DNA of 35,199 nt from an uncultured Candidatus Saccharibacteria bacterium (GCA_946479835.1 CAMLHD010000004.1:1-35199), one strand, 5' to 3'; positions 1-8,661 are shown, counted from the first letter of the stretch. The notes: a model not told the origin generated them from the sequence alone. Program-made: numbers and translations.

Positions 1-470
1 TTGGCTTTTTCTTCAGCCTCTTTGGCGGCCTGGGCTTCGTGCTCGGCCTCAGCCTTGGCCTTCATCTCAGCTTCGGCCTTTTCGGCTTCTAGGTCGCGGA
101 CATCGTTGACAGCTTCTCGGTCAAAGGCTGTACCGGTCAGCCTTGCTGACTTGCCGGAGCGGGAGCGCATATATGTCAGGTAGTTGCGGCGGACTTTGCT
201 TCTCTTGGTAACTTCAACCTTTACCACCAGCGGCGAATGCATAAGATAGGTCTTTTCTACGCCGACGCCGGAGGCGATGCGACGAACGGTGATGCTGCTG
301 GTGTGCGAGCCCTTGCGTGTAGTGCGGATAACCAGGCCTTCGAATACCTGGATACGCTCCTTGTTGCCTTCACGGATTTTCTGGTGCACTTTAACGGTGT
401 CGCCCGACTTGACGTCGACGACCTGGCGTTTCTTTTGTGCGGCCAAAAGCTCAACTACTGCTGAATTCAT
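1..470 (-). CDS. rplS: 50S ribosomal protein L19 (partial, 3' end outside window)
   Basis: Large-subunit ribosomal protein that sits near the interface with the 30S subunit. Reading from ATG at 470 the protein starts MNSAVVELLAAQKKRQVVDV and continues with the L19 pattern: the GDTVKVHQKIREGNKERIQ strand, the FEGLVIRTTRKG loop and the SGVGVEKTYLMHSPLV segment, then a basic KVRRNYLTYMRSRSGKSARL tail. The usual protein ends at about 115-120 residues. This one runs on for at least 35 more residues rich in Glu, Ala and Lys (likely a charged helix) and is still open at the window edge after 156 codons. It is transcribed divergently from the malic enzyme gene. No strong Shine-Dalgarno is visible before the ATG. 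The identity is secure; the full length is unknown. Confidence 0.93.
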   Translation of the reverse strand, partial: MNSAVVELLAAQKKRQVVDVKSGDTVKVHQKIREGNKERIQVFEGLVIRTTRKGSHTSSITVRRIASGVGVEKTYLMHSPLVVKVEVTKRSKVRRNYLTYMRSRSGKSARLTGTAFDREAVNDVRDLEAEKAEAEMKAKAEAEHEAQAAKEAEEKA

Positions 471-559
471 AACCGGCTCAGTTTACATTATTTTACTTCT
501 TAATGCAAGTGTCCTAACACCTTGGTGAAAATTATTAGGCTGTCGGGGCTAAAAGGTTC

Positions 560-565
560 TACAAT
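560..565 (+). promoter_or_regulatory. -10 box (TACAAT) of the malic enzyme gene
   Basis: TACAAT lies 7 bases before the ATG at 573, so transcription should begin at or next to the start codon. No clear -35 hexamer is seen at the usual distance. The site supports ATG 573 as start. Confidence 0.55.
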
Positions 566-572
566 AGCTCTC

Positions 573-1709
573 ATGGACAATTACGAGCAAGCTATTGAGC
601 TGCACAAGCAGCTTGGCGGCAAAATCACGATCGGACTTCGGGACCTGCCCAACAGCACGGAAAAATTAAGCCAATACTACACCCCCGGAGTAGCGGGGGT
701 GGCCAAATACGTAGCGGAAAATCCTGACAGGCTGAAAGAAGTCAGCTGGACCAACAACTTGGTCGCCATCGTTACCGACGGCTCGTCCGTTTTGGGCCTG
801 GGCGATATCGGCCCGGCCGGCGCTTTACCCGTTATGGAGGGCAAGGCCATGCTGTTCAAGCATTTTGCTAACATCGACGCCGTGCCGATAGTCTTGGACG
901 TACACGAGCCAGCCGAAATAGTCAGCGCCATCAAGGCCATCGCACCATCTTTCGGCGGTATAAACCTGGAGGACATAGCCGCCCCCAAATGCTTTGAGAT
1001 AGAAGACCGTCTGAAAGCCGAACTCGGTATACCGGTGATGCACGACGACCAGCATGGCACGGCCGTCGTTACCCTGGCCGGACTTATCAACGCCGTCAAA
1101 GTCGTAGAAAAAAAGATGGACGACTGCCGCATAGTGGTGGTAGGCACAGGCGCAGCCGGAACGGCAATCATCAAACTGCTTAATCTCTACACCAAGGCTG
1201 ACATCATCGCGGTTGATAGTAGAGGAATCTTAAGCGCCAATCGGCCCGACTTGAACCCGGAAAAACATTCCCTCCTGGTCTATACCAACCGCGAAGGCAT
1301 CGACGGTTCGCTGGAGCACGCCATGATGGGAGCCGATATCTTCATTGGTGTCAGCCGCGGCGACCTGCTGAACGTGGAGATGATCCAGTCGATGGCCGAC
1401 AACCCGATTATCTTTGCCATGGCCAATCCTGATCCGGAAATTATGCCGGATGTTGCCAAGGAAGCCGGAGCCGCCGTGGTGGCCACCGGCCGTAGTGATT
1501 TTCCCAACCAGGTCAACAATAGTTTAGGCTTTCCCGGCATATTCCGCGGCGCGCTCGACCACGGTGTCAAGCAGATTACCGATGAGCACAAAATAGCCGC
1601 CGCCGAAGCTCTGGCCACATTGGTTAAGGAACCCACCGCAGACAAGATTATCCCAGGTCCTTTTGACGCTGGCGTGGTCGAAGCCGTTGCCGGCGCTATC
1701 AAGTCCTAG
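573..1709 (+). CDS. NAD(P)-dependent malic enzyme
   Basis: Oxidative decarboxylation of malate to pyruvate, giving NADH or NADPH in the cytoplasm. With ATG at 573 the protein has 378 residues, about the size of the short bacterial malic enzymes. The family landmarks are all present in order: YYTPGVA (Tyr36 likely catalytic), SVLGLGDIGPAGALPVMEGK (Lys91 likely catalytic), the metal-site segment NLEDIAAPKCFEIEDRL, PVMHDDQHGTAVV, the Rossmann loop VVGTGAAGTAI, IFAMANPDPEI, and SDFPNQVNNSLGFPGIFRGA. An in-frame TTG at 522 would add 17 residues, but the -10 box at 560-565 lies inside that extension, so the shorter form is preferred. The stop codon shares the tetranucleotide CTAG (1706-1709) with the convergent pilB stop. 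Cofactor preference cannot be told from sequence alone. Confidence 0.93.
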   Translation: MDNYEQAIELHKQLGGKITIGLRDLPNSTEKLSQYYTPGVAGVAKYVAENPDRLKEVSWTNNLVAIVTDGSSVLGLGDIGPAGALPVMEGKAMLFKHFANIDAVPIVLDVHEPAEIVSAIKAIAPSFGGINLEDIAAPKCFEIEDRLKAELGIPVMHDDQHGTAVVTLAGLINAVKVVEKKMDDCRIVVVGTGAAGTAIIKLLNLYTKADIIAVDSRGILSANRPDLNPEKHSLLVYTNREGIDGSLEHAMMGADIFIGVSRGDLLNVEMIQSMADNPIIFAMANPDPEIMPDVAKEAGAAVVATGRSDFPNQVNNSLGFPGIFRGALDHGVKQITDEHKIAAAEALATLVKEPTADKIIPGPFDAGVVEAVAGAIKS

Positions 1710-3355
1710 CCGACGACACGGTAAACTTCTTCGATCGTAGTTTCGCCCGCCAAGGCCCTCAGAACACCGGCCTGCTGCAGACTTATCATGCCGCCGCGGA
1801 TCGCTGCAGCTTCCAGCTCGTAGGTTGTTATTTCGTGCGGCGGTTTACGCAGGATCGCCTGCAGATCGGGGCTCATCTGCATGAATTCACGGATAGCTAA
1901 CTGGCCGGTAAAGCCGAACGGGTTGGCTTCGGACGAGCCAGGATTATAAAGTTTGATACTGTCTAGGTTCGGCCGTTCTACGCCTTCAGGCAAAGAACCT
2001 ATTATTTTACGGATAAATTCTTTGGTGGCTTCATCCGGTTCATAAGACCGCTTAGTGGCATCGTCGAGCCGTCTTACCAGGCGCTGCGACGTGATGAGAC
2101 GGATGGAATTTATGAACAGCGGGTTCTCGCCGATGGCATCCAGCATGCGCGTTAGCGCGGCCGCCGATGAGCTGGCATGATAGGTGCTTAATACCAGATG
2201 GCCTGTCAACGAAGATTGCAACGCCGTCTTGGCGGTATCGAGATCGCGGATCTCGCCGACCATGATGACATCCGGATCAAGCCGCAGCACAGCCCTGAGC
2301 TTGCCGGCAAAGCCTTCTTTGTCGCTTCTAGAATTGATCGGTATCTGCGTGATGCCTTCGATTACATATTCGACCGGGTCTTCGAGTGTTATCAGCTTGC
2401 GTTCCGAGTTGTTGAGCTCATTGAGCATGCTGTAGAGCGTGGTGGTCTTACCCGAGCCGGTCGGCCCGACGATCAGCACCAATCCGATCGGGTGCTTTAG
2501 GATATCCGTTACGGTGGCCAGCTCCTTCTCGCTTAGGCCCAGCTTCTTGAGACTTAAGAACTCCGGCCGGAAGTTGAACAGGCGCAGCACCGCATCCTGG
2601 CCGTGCACCGACGGCACGGTCTCGATGCGCAAGTTGACAGTAACCGATGATCCGTCGGCCAGCTGATAATCGCGTTCAATGTGGCCTGTCTGGGCGTCTT
2701 CGGAAACGGTGGAGACATTGGCGGCGCTGGCGATCGATCCGAACAGCAGACGGTATTTGTCGTGCTGGAGCTCAGCTATCGGATGCAGCACGCCATCAAC
2801 ACGGAAGCGGATACGGACTTTTTCTTTGCTGTTCTCCAAATGGATGTCCGAGGCCTTAAGCTGGTAGGCCTGTTTGACAAGATAGGCCAGCATGTCGTCC
2901 GGTCTGACCTGTGCCAGCGTAGCCGAGATAGATTCGACCTGGCTTGGTTCTTTGGCAGCCGGTTCGGGAGCCGCCGGTGAAGCTTGGGCGGGCGTTTCGG
3001 CCGGCGGTTTTATTTCGATATCTTCGTATTGGACTTGTTTGGGCGGGTCATAAAGGCGCATGTAATCACTGAAGCTGCTGTCTGAAATGAGAGCATAGCT
3101 GACCCTGTAATCAGAAAAACGCTGGCTCAATTGGCGCATAGTGTGCTGCGAAGTCGTATTGGTCACGCCGAAGGTAACATTGCTCTGATCCGACAGCAGC
3201 GGCACTACTTTAAGCGTATACAGATCCTGCACCGGCAGGAAATTCAAGTACAGCTGTTTGTTGCTGAGCTGGGTCGTATCAACATACGGCAGACCCAAAA
3301 TCTGGGCGCGCCGCTGCGTGTTGCTCTCTTCCTCCCGGCGGACATTGCTAACCAT
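1706..3355 (-). CDS. pilB: Type IV pilus assembly / type II secretion ATPase (PilB/GspE family)
   Basis: Cytoplasmic hexameric ATPase that powers pilus extension. The 549-residue protein has an N-terminal MshEN/T2SSE-N type domain (about 15-105), a Pro/Ala-rich linker (about 112-140) and the secretion ATPase core: SDIHLE near 170, Walker A GPTGSGKTT at 297-305, Asp box LITLEDPVEY at 321-330, Walker B LRLDPDVIMVGEIRD near 357-371 and His box GHLVLSTYHAS at 385-395. The zinc-binding tetracysteine motif usual in PilB/GspE after the His box is absent: the protein contains no cysteine there. It stands alone here, with no other pilus gene in the window. It is divergent from the methyltransferase gene. 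ATG 3355 has no Shine-Dalgarno; a TATGCT box lies 13 bases upstream. Confidence 0.92.
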   Translation of the reverse strand: MVSNVRREEESNTQRRAQILGLPYVDTTQLSNKQLYLNFLPVQDLYTLKVVPLLSDQSNVTFGVTNTTSQHTMRQLSQRFSDYRVSYALISDSSFSDYMRLYDPPKQVQYEDIEIKPPAETPAQASPAAPEPAAKEPSQVESISATLAQVRPDDMLAYLVKQAYQLKASDIHLENSKEKVRIRFRVDGVLHPIAELQHDKYRLLFGSIASAANVSTVSEDAQTGHIERDYQLADGSSVTVNLRIETVPSVHGQDAVLRLFNFRPEFLSLKKLGLSEKELATVTDILKHPIGLVLIVGPTGSGKTTTLYSMLNELNNSERKLITLEDPVEYVIEGITQIPINSRSDKEGFAGKLRAVLRLDPDVIMVGEIRDLDTAKTALQSSLTGHLVLSTYHASSSAAALTRMLDAIGENPLFINSIRLITSQRLVRRLDDATKRSYEPDEATKEFIRKIIGSLPEGVERPNLDSIKLYNPGSSEANPFGFTGQLAIREFMQMSPDLQAILRKPPHEITTYELEAAAIRGGMISLQQAGVLRALAGETTIEEVYRVVG

Positions 3356-3368
3356 ATGAATCTATTAA

Positions 3369-3374
3369 AGCATA
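3369..3374 (-). promoter_or_regulatory. Putative -10 box (TATGCT) of pilB
   Basis: TATGCT on the minus strand ends 13 bases before the pilB ATG. The same hexamer stands before three other minus-strand genes in the window (16956-16961, 18918-18923, 23671-23676). No convincing -35 box here. Confidence 0.35.
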
Positions 3375-3394
3375 AGCGGCCATGATGTTTAAGG

Positions 3395-3423
3395 TTTGGC
3401 GGTCCGATTTGTCGGCCTATAAT
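3395..3423 (+). promoter_or_regulatory. Promoter of the SpoU methyltransferase gene
   Basis: A perfect TATAAT (3418-3423) stands 8 bases before ATG 3432, with a weak TTGGCG-like -35 at 3396-3401 (16-base spacer). The transcript would be leaderless or nearly so. No Shine-Dalgarno. Confidence 0.6.
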
Positions 3424-3431
3424 TTAAGCGA

Positions 3432-3926
3432 ATGAGGAAACTTATAATAATTGCCAACGATATGCGCAGCACCTTCAACGTCGGTTCGCTTTTTAGGACG
3501 GCCGAAGGCCTGGGGGTCGACAAGATTTATCTCTGCGGCTACACCCCTTATCCGAAAATGCCGGACGATGAGCGCCTGCCGCACCTGGCCACAAAGCTAC
3601 ACAAGCAGATCAGCAAGACCGCGTTGGGAGCGGAAGATGCCGTAGCTTGGGAATACCAGGCCGATGCTCTGGATGTCATAACGCAATTGCAGGCAAAAGG
3701 CGTGACTGTAGCTGCGTTGGAGCAAACGCCTAAAAGCCTCGATCTGACCAAGTACGAGGCACCGGACAAGTTGGCGCTCATCTTAGGCACGGAAGTCACT
3801 GGCTTGCCGAAGGAACTGCTGAAAGCAGTGCCCTTGCATCTGGAAATACCGATGCTAGGCCAGAAAGAATCCTTCAACGTGATTATCGCCGCCGCTATGG
3901 CACTGTTTTACTTTCGATTTAAATAA
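3432..3926 (+). CDS. SpoU/TrmH-family RNA 2'-O-methyltransferase
   Basis: Small SPOUT-fold enzyme that methylates ribose 2'-OH in tRNA or rRNA using S-adenosylmethionine. All three family motifs are present in 164 residues: motif 1 NDMRSTFNVGSLFRTAEGLG (catalytic Arg in the RTAE segment), motif 2 LALILGTEVTGLP and motif 3 LEIPMLGQKESFNVIIAAA (knotted SAM site; the usual SLNV is SFNV here). It lacks the N-terminal RNA-binding domain of TrmH or RlmB, so it is a minimal catalytic domain, as in TrmL-like proteins. The RNA target cannot be assigned. The start is set by the TATAAT box 8 bases upstream. Confidence 0.88.
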   Translation: MRKLIIIANDMRSTFNVGSLFRTAEGLGVDKIYLCGYTPYPKMPDDERLPHLATKLHKQISKTALGAEDAVAWEYQADALDVITQLQAKGVTVAALEQTPKSLDLTKYEAPDKLALILGTEVTGLPKELLKAVPLHLEIPMLGQKESFNVIIAAAMALFYFRFK

Positions 3927-3947
3927 CTGATTTCTTTATACATTCTT

Positions 3948-3956
3948 TGCTATAAT
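3948..3956 (+). promoter_or_regulatory. Extended -10 promoter (TGC-TATAAT) of the CAP-domain gene
   Basis: TGCTATAAT is an extended -10 element, which explains the lack of a clear -35 hexamer. The start would be near 3963, giving an 18-base A-rich leader without Shine-Dalgarno. Confidence 0.6.
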
Positions 3957-3980
3957 GCTAACGATTAGTCAAAACCAAAA

Positions 3981-4982
3981 ATGAAGAAAGCCAAAAAAAC
4001 CAAGAAGCGCGCTACTAAACGGATCGGCACCGGCTTAAAGATAGCCCGCTTTTTTCCGGCTGTAGCCATCACTCTGGTTGCTTCGTACCTGTGGTACCAG
4101 CCCACCCTTCGCACCGGCAACAGCGATGTGCTGGCCTACGCCACCGAAATCAGCGTATCAGGCCTGCTTTCCAGCACTAACGCCCAGCGTGCAGCCAACG
4201 GCGTCGGGGCGCTTGCCAATAACAGCAAGCTGAACAGCGCCGCTCAAGCCAAGGCCAATGACATGGTCACCAGGAATTATTGGTCGCACCAGACGCCTGA
4301 TGGTCAGCAGCCTTGGGTGTTCATAACCAACGCCGGCTATCAGTACCTTAGCGCCGGCGAGAATCTGGCCTATGGCTTTTCTACTAGCGCAGCCAATGTT
4401 ACCGGCTGGATGAACAGCCCGCCCCACAAGGCCAATTTGTTGAATACTAACTATACCGAGGTTGGTTTTGGTTTTGCCAACAGCGCCAACTACGTAGGCG
4501 ACGGGCCGCAAACAGTAGTAGTGGCCATGTACGGCAAGCCGCAGGTAGCCAGCGCCACCACCCCGCCGCCTAGCTCCAACCCTGCAGCTTCAGCGCCAAA
4601 GGCCCAAGCTAAAGCACCAACTTCTGCGCCGGCTCCGGCTCCGGCCGAACCCGTCCAGGAAGCGCCCAAGGAACCGGAGCCTGAGGCCGAGCCGATAGCC
4701 GTTGCCGATATTGAGAAAGATTTGCCACCGCCGGCAGCGCCGGCTAATGTCAGCCGCGTTCAAATCCTAACCGGCGGTAACGCCGCCTGGAGTACTACGG
4801 CTGTGATAATGGGGGTATTAAGTGCCGGCATGCTTTGGATGATCCATAAAGGATTTCATCTGCGCCGATATGTTTTGGCCAGCGAACATTTCGTTGCCCG
4901 CCATGTCCATCTGGACTTTACGGTGCTGGCAATAGTCTACTTAGGATTCGTTCTGCTGACGCATGTCGGCAATGTGCGCTAG
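3981..4982 (+). CDS. Membrane-anchored CAP (SCP/PR-1-like) domain protein
   Basis: Predicted surface protein of 333 residues. It has a very basic N-terminus (KKAKKTKKRATKR) followed by one membrane segment (about 22-40). Next comes a CAP domain (about 60-185) with the expected features: NAQRAANGVGAL, NYWSHQTPDG (His103), AGENLAYGF (Glu127), and GWMNSPPHKANLLN (His149), then YTEVGFG. A Pro/Ala/Glu-rich linker (about 188-255) leads to two more hydrophobic segments (about 273-291 and 312-329). Bacterial CAP proteins of the YkwD type are secreted and of uncertain function. The additional C-terminal membrane hairpin is unusual and would tether both ends. The stop codon overlaps the dnaE stop in CTAG at 4979-4982. 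Confidence 0.88.
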   Translation: MKKAKKTKKRATKRIGTGLKIARFFPAVAITLVASYLWYQPTLRTGNSDVLAYATEISVSGLLSSTNAQRAANGVGALANNSKLNSAAQAKANDMVTRNYWSHQTPDGQQPWVFITNAGYQYLSAGENLAYGFSTSAANVTGWMNSPPHKANLLNTNYTEVGFGFANSANYVGDGPQTVVVAMYGKPQVASATTPPPSSNPAASAPKAQAKAPTSAPAPAPAEPVQEAPKEPEPEAEPIAVADIEKDLPPPAAPANVSRVQILTGGNAAWSTTAVIMGVLSAGMLWMIHKGFHLRRYVLASEHFVARHVHLDFTVLAIVYLGFVLLTHVGNVR

Positions 4983-7900
4983 CTGACCACCACATGGCTT
5001 TCGCCGACCAGCTCTTTCAGCTCGCTCAATACGCTGTCGGCGGCGGTTATGCCGCCGGGCAGTTTTATGACCTGTTTCTTGTCAGCCGCACCCAGTACCA
5101 AGACTACGTCGGTAGATCCGTGGTTGGCGTCAATCAATGATTTGAGGCTCTTCAGCTGCTGTTCATCACTGCTGTCATTCAGACGGATATAAAGCCTTTG
5201 CGCTTTGACTGCCGGCTCGGCTGCCTTTGCGCCGACCGACTGAATCTTGGCCTTGGATGCTCCCGGCAGCTTCATCGATTTGCCGGTCGGCTGATAGGCC
5301 TGCGCTTGTTCGTGGGTAATCTCCCTGGCTTCATCAACCAGGATCTTGACCTCGCTCATCACCTCGCCAGACATGCGGTCGCGACCGTTAAGTTTGCCGC
5401 GCACCAAGACTATCTTATCCCGTTCCCATAACCCTGCCGTGGATTGGTAAGCCGTTGGGAACAGCACCACTTCGATTTCGCCCAATAAGTCGGCAATTTT
5501 GACAAAGGCCATCTTCTGCCCGTTCTTGGTGGTTATTTCGCGCATCGAGGTGATGGCGCCGCCGATTACCGCCAGTTTGCCGTCCATTTCCGGTTTTAGC
5601 TCGCTGATCGGCATCGCTCTCTCGGCCAAGTAATGCTCATAAGATTTAAGCGGATGCTCGGAAAGATACAGCCCCAGCAGCTCGCGTTCCCACTTAAGCT
5701 GTTCCTGCCGATCCACGCTGCCGCTCTTGCCTTCCAAGATGATCTGAGCACGCATACTGAGATCGGATTCGTCATCGTCGCCGAACAGGCCGACTTGGCC
5801 GGCGGCCTGCTCTTTTTGTATGCGGTTAGCATAAGCTAAAAGCAAGTCCACATTGTTGAGTAGCTGGCCTCGATCTGCAAAGCGGTCGAATGCGCCGGAC
5901 CGGATCAGACTTTCCAGCGCTTTGCGGTTAACCACGCGGGGATTAACGCGCGAGAACACGTCTTCCAGCCTATCGAACTTGCCGGTCTCCCGGGCGCGCA
6001 GGATTTCTTCGACGGCGCCGGTACCGACATTCTTAACCGCTGCCATCCCAAATCGTATCGGATCATGCAGTGGGTCGCCATTAGGCACGACGGCAAATTC
6101 TACGAAGGATTCGTTGATGTCCGGCGGCAGGACATCGATGCCGACATGCTGGCATTCGGCAATCTCGATGCTTAAACGGTCGGTGTCGTCGTAATCGCTG
6201 GTCATCAGCGCCGCCATAAAGGCCGACGGGTAATGGGCCTTAAGGTAAGCCGTCTGGTAGGCGATCATGCCATAGCAGGCGGCATGCGATTTATTGAAGG
6301 CGTAGTCGGCGAAGCCCTCCAAATCTTTCCAGAATTTCTCGGCTATTGATCTGTTGACGCCCTTCTTTTCGGCGCCTTCGATGACCATATCTTTCATCTT
6401 GGCCATCAGGTCGCGTTTTTTCTTGCCCACGGCTTTTCTGAGCGTGTCGGATTCGCCGCCGGTAAAGCCGCACATGTCGCGGACGATACGCATGAATTGC
6501 TCCTGATAGACCATTACACCGAAAGTATCTTTGAGCGCCGGTTCCATCAGCGGATGATCGAAGGTAGTCGGTTCCAGGCCGTTCTTGCGGGCGATGAACT
6601 TATCGGTCAGCCCGGCCGTTAACGGACCCGGGCGATACAGAGCCCCCATGGCGACGATGTCCTCGAATTCAGTGGGTTTTAGTTCCTTCAGATAACGCTT
6701 CATGCCCGAGGATTCCAGCTGGAACACGCCAGTGGTATCACCGCGCTGGAACAACTCAAAAGTTTTTGGGTCATCCAACGGAATGTTATTGATGTCTATG
6801 TCTTTTTTATAAACTTTCTTGATAATACGCAGAGCATTCTTGATGATTGTTAGGTTGCTCAAGCCCAAGAAGTCCATCTTCAAAAGCCCTAGGTCCTCTA
6901 TCGGGCCCATCGAGTACTGGGTGGCGACCACGCCTTTCTGGGCCATTTCCAAAGGCACGAATTTGACGATATCGTCCGGCGCGATAACCACGCCAGCGGC
7001 ATGGACGCCATGTGAACGGATAGTGCCTTCCAGCTTGGTAGCCAGCTCGAACACTCTTGCTGACTGCTCGTTATTCACGTTTTCTGCCTTAAGATCAGCG
7101 TTCTCGACCAATGATTTGGCCAAGGGTATGTGCCGGCCCTGGACCGGCGGCGGAATCATCTTGGCAATGCGGTCGGCCTCGGCATACGGCACTTGAAGCA
7201 CGCGGGCGACGTCACGCACGGCGTTGCGAGCGGCCATGGTACCGAAGGTAACGATGTTGGCCACTCGGTCGGAGCCGTATTTTTCTATGCAGTACTGGAT
7301 GACTTCGCCCCGCCTGGTGTCTTGGATATCTATATCGATATCCGGCATGCTGATACGATCCGGGTTTAAGAAACGCTCGAACAGCAGGCCGTATACCAGC
7401 GGATCCAGCTCAGTGATGCGCAAAGAATAAGACACTATCGAGCCGGCCGCCGAACCGCGGCCTGGGCCGAACACGATGCCTTGCTCTTTGCCCCAATTGA
7501 TAAAATCCCAGATGATCAAAAAGTAGCCGTTGAAGCCCATGTGATCGATGACTTCCAGCTCGTACTGGGCTCGTTTGACAATCTCAGGCTTGAGCTTTTT
7601 CTTGGCCGCTTCTATCGTCAGTTCTTTGGCTTCAGCTTCGCCGACGCCGCCGTAGCGCCAGGCCAAGCCGCGGTAGACCAGCTTGTGCAGATACGACTTT
7701 TCGGTCTCTTTTTGTGGCGTTGGAAATTTCGGGATCAATATCTTGCCGAGCTCCAGTTCGACATCGCAGCGCTCGGCAATCTTGCGAGTATTGGCAATTA
7801 CTTCGGGATGTTCTTTGCCCCAGCGGTCAATCAGCTCCTTGGGATCGGTGATGTGGAGTTCCAGATTGGCCAGGCTCATGCGGTTTTCGTCTGATAGGAA

Positions 7901-8629
7901 CGCGCCGGTCTGGACGCAAAGCAGTATCTCGTGGGCTTCTTGGTCAGCGTGTGAAAGGTAATGGGCGTCGCAGGTCAGTACGCACGGAATATCGAGTTCT
8001 TTGGCAAGCTTGAATATCTCGTCGTTGACCCTTGTCTGTTCTATCCAGGTTGTCGGATGCTTGGGATGGCCGTGATCCTGCACCTCAAGATAATAGCGGT
8101 CGCCAAAGACCGACTGGTACCATTCGGCAGTCTTCTTGGCCTGTTCATGCTGGCCGTTCCTTAGCGCATCGCCGACCTCGCCGCCGATACAGGCGCTGAG
8201 CGCAATGATGCCGTCGGAATACTGCTTCAGGGTTTTCCGATCGATCCGTGGCTTGTAATAAAAACCTTCCAGGTTAGCGATGGTGCTGAGGCGCATCAGG
8301 TTCTGATAGCCCTGATTGTTCATTGCCAGCAGAATCAGATGGTAATACTGCTTGTCTTTGCTGGCGTCTTTGTCGCTTAGCGAGCGGGCCGCAACGTAGG
8401 TTTCGATGCCCATGATAGGCCGGATGTCGCGGGCTTTGGCTTCCTTGTAAAATTCGATGCTTCCGGACAATGTGCCGTGATCGGTCAAAGCAATCGATTC
8501 CATGCCGGATCCTTTGGCGTAATCCAGCATGGCCGGTATCTTTGATAATCCGTCCAACAGGCTGTAATGCGAGTGATTATGCAGATGAACGTAATCGCTC
8601 GGGAGGAGTTTTTTTCCCTGGCTTGCCAT
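4979..8629 (-). CDS. dnaE: DNA polymerase III alpha subunit (DnaE)
   Basis: Catalytic subunit of the replicative DNA polymerase. The 1216-residue length is normal to slightly long for DnaE1. In order it shows a PHP domain starting at HLHNHSHYSLLDG (His15, 17, 19) with ALTDHGTLSG, the polymerase palm with FGPGRGSAAGS and the catalytic PDIDIDIQD, the fingers with GVFQLESSGMKRYLKELKP and AMGALYRPGPL, the AFNKSHAACYGMIAYQTAYLK segment, a helix-hairpin-helix region (VNRKALESLIRSGAFD), and an OB fold (LAVIGGAITSMREITTKNGQ) before a short C-terminal domain. The PHP metal ligands look largely kept. ATG 8629 is preceded by TATAAT ending 10 bases upstream, so it is probably nearly leaderless. Confidence 0.97.
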   Translation of the reverse strand: MASQGKKLLPSDYVHLHNHSHYSLLDGLSKIPAMLDYAKGSGMESIALTDHGTLSGSIEFYKEAKARDIRPIMGIETYVAARSLSDKDASKDKQYYHLILLAMNNQGYQNLMRLSTIANLEGFYYKPRIDRKTLKQYSDGIIALSACIGGEVGDALRNGQHEQAKKTAEWYQSVFGDRYYLEVQDHGHPKHPTTWIEQTRVNDEIFKLAKELDIPCVLTCDAHYLSHADQEAHEILLCVQTGAFLSDENRMSLANLELHITDPKELIDRWGKEHPEVIANTRKIAERCDVELELGKILIPKFPTPQKETEKSYLHKLVYRGLAWRYGGVGEAEAKELTIEAAKKKLKPEIVKRAQYELEVIDHMGFNGYFLIIWDFINWGKEQGIVFGPGRGSAAGSIVSYSLRITELDPLVYGLLFERFLNPDRISMPDIDIDIQDTRRGEVIQYCIEKYGSDRVANIVTFGTMAARNAVRDVARVLQVPYAEADRIAKMIPPPVQGRHIPLAKSLVENADLKAENVNNEQSARVFELATKLEGTIRSHGVHAAGVVIAPDDIVKFVPLEMAQKGVVATQYSMGPIEDLGLLKMDFLGLSNLTIIKNALRIIKKVYKKDIDINNIPLDDPKTFELFQRGDTTGVFQLESSGMKRYLKELKPTEFEDIVAMGALYRPGPLTAGLTDKFIARKNGLEPTTFDHPLMEPALKDTFGVMVYQEQFMRIVRDMCGFTGGESDTLRKAVGKKKRDLMAKMKDMVIEGAEKKGVNRSIAEKFWKDLEGFADYAFNKSHAACYGMIAYQTAYLKAHYPSAFMAALMTSDYDDTDRLSIEIAECQHVGIDVLPPDINESFVEFAVVPNGDPLHDPIRFGMAAVKNVGTGAVEEILRARETGKFDRLEDVFSRVNPRVVNRKALESLIRSGAFDRFADRGQLLNNVDLLLAYANRIQKEQAAGQVGLFGDDDESDLSMRAQIILEGKSGSVDRQEQLKWERELLGLYLSEHPLKSYEHYLAERAMPISELKPEMDGKLAVIGGAITSMREITTKNGQKMAFVKIADLLGEIEVVLFPTAYQSTAGLWERDKIVLVRGKLNGRDRMSGEVMSEVKILVDEAREITHEQAQAYQPTGKSMKLPGASKAKIQSVGAKAAEPAVKAQRLYIRLNDSSDEQQLKSLKSLIDANHGSTDVVLVLGAADKKQVIKLPGGITAADSVLSELKELVGESHVVVS

Positions 8630-8639
8630 TATCCTACTT

Positions 8640-8645
8640 ATTATA
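8640..8645 (-). promoter_or_regulatory. -10 box (TATAAT) of dnaE
   Basis: TATAAT on the minus strand, 10 bases before the dnaE ATG. The upstream spacer (CTCACTTCGTCAGG) resembles the spacer of the pfkB promoter at 20001 (CTCGCTGCGTCGCG). Confidence 0.55.
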
Positions 8646-8661
8646 ACCTGACGAAGTGAGC

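Noticed and set aside
522..572. Extended N-terminus of malic enzyme from TTG 522
   Set aside because: The added residues do not resemble malic enzyme and contain the TACAAT box; ATG 573 is a better start.
677..1174. Long antisense frames inside maeA, dnaE, gatA, uvrB and others
   Set aside because: They lie opposite well-supported genes and have no motif, promoter or ribosome-binding site of their own.
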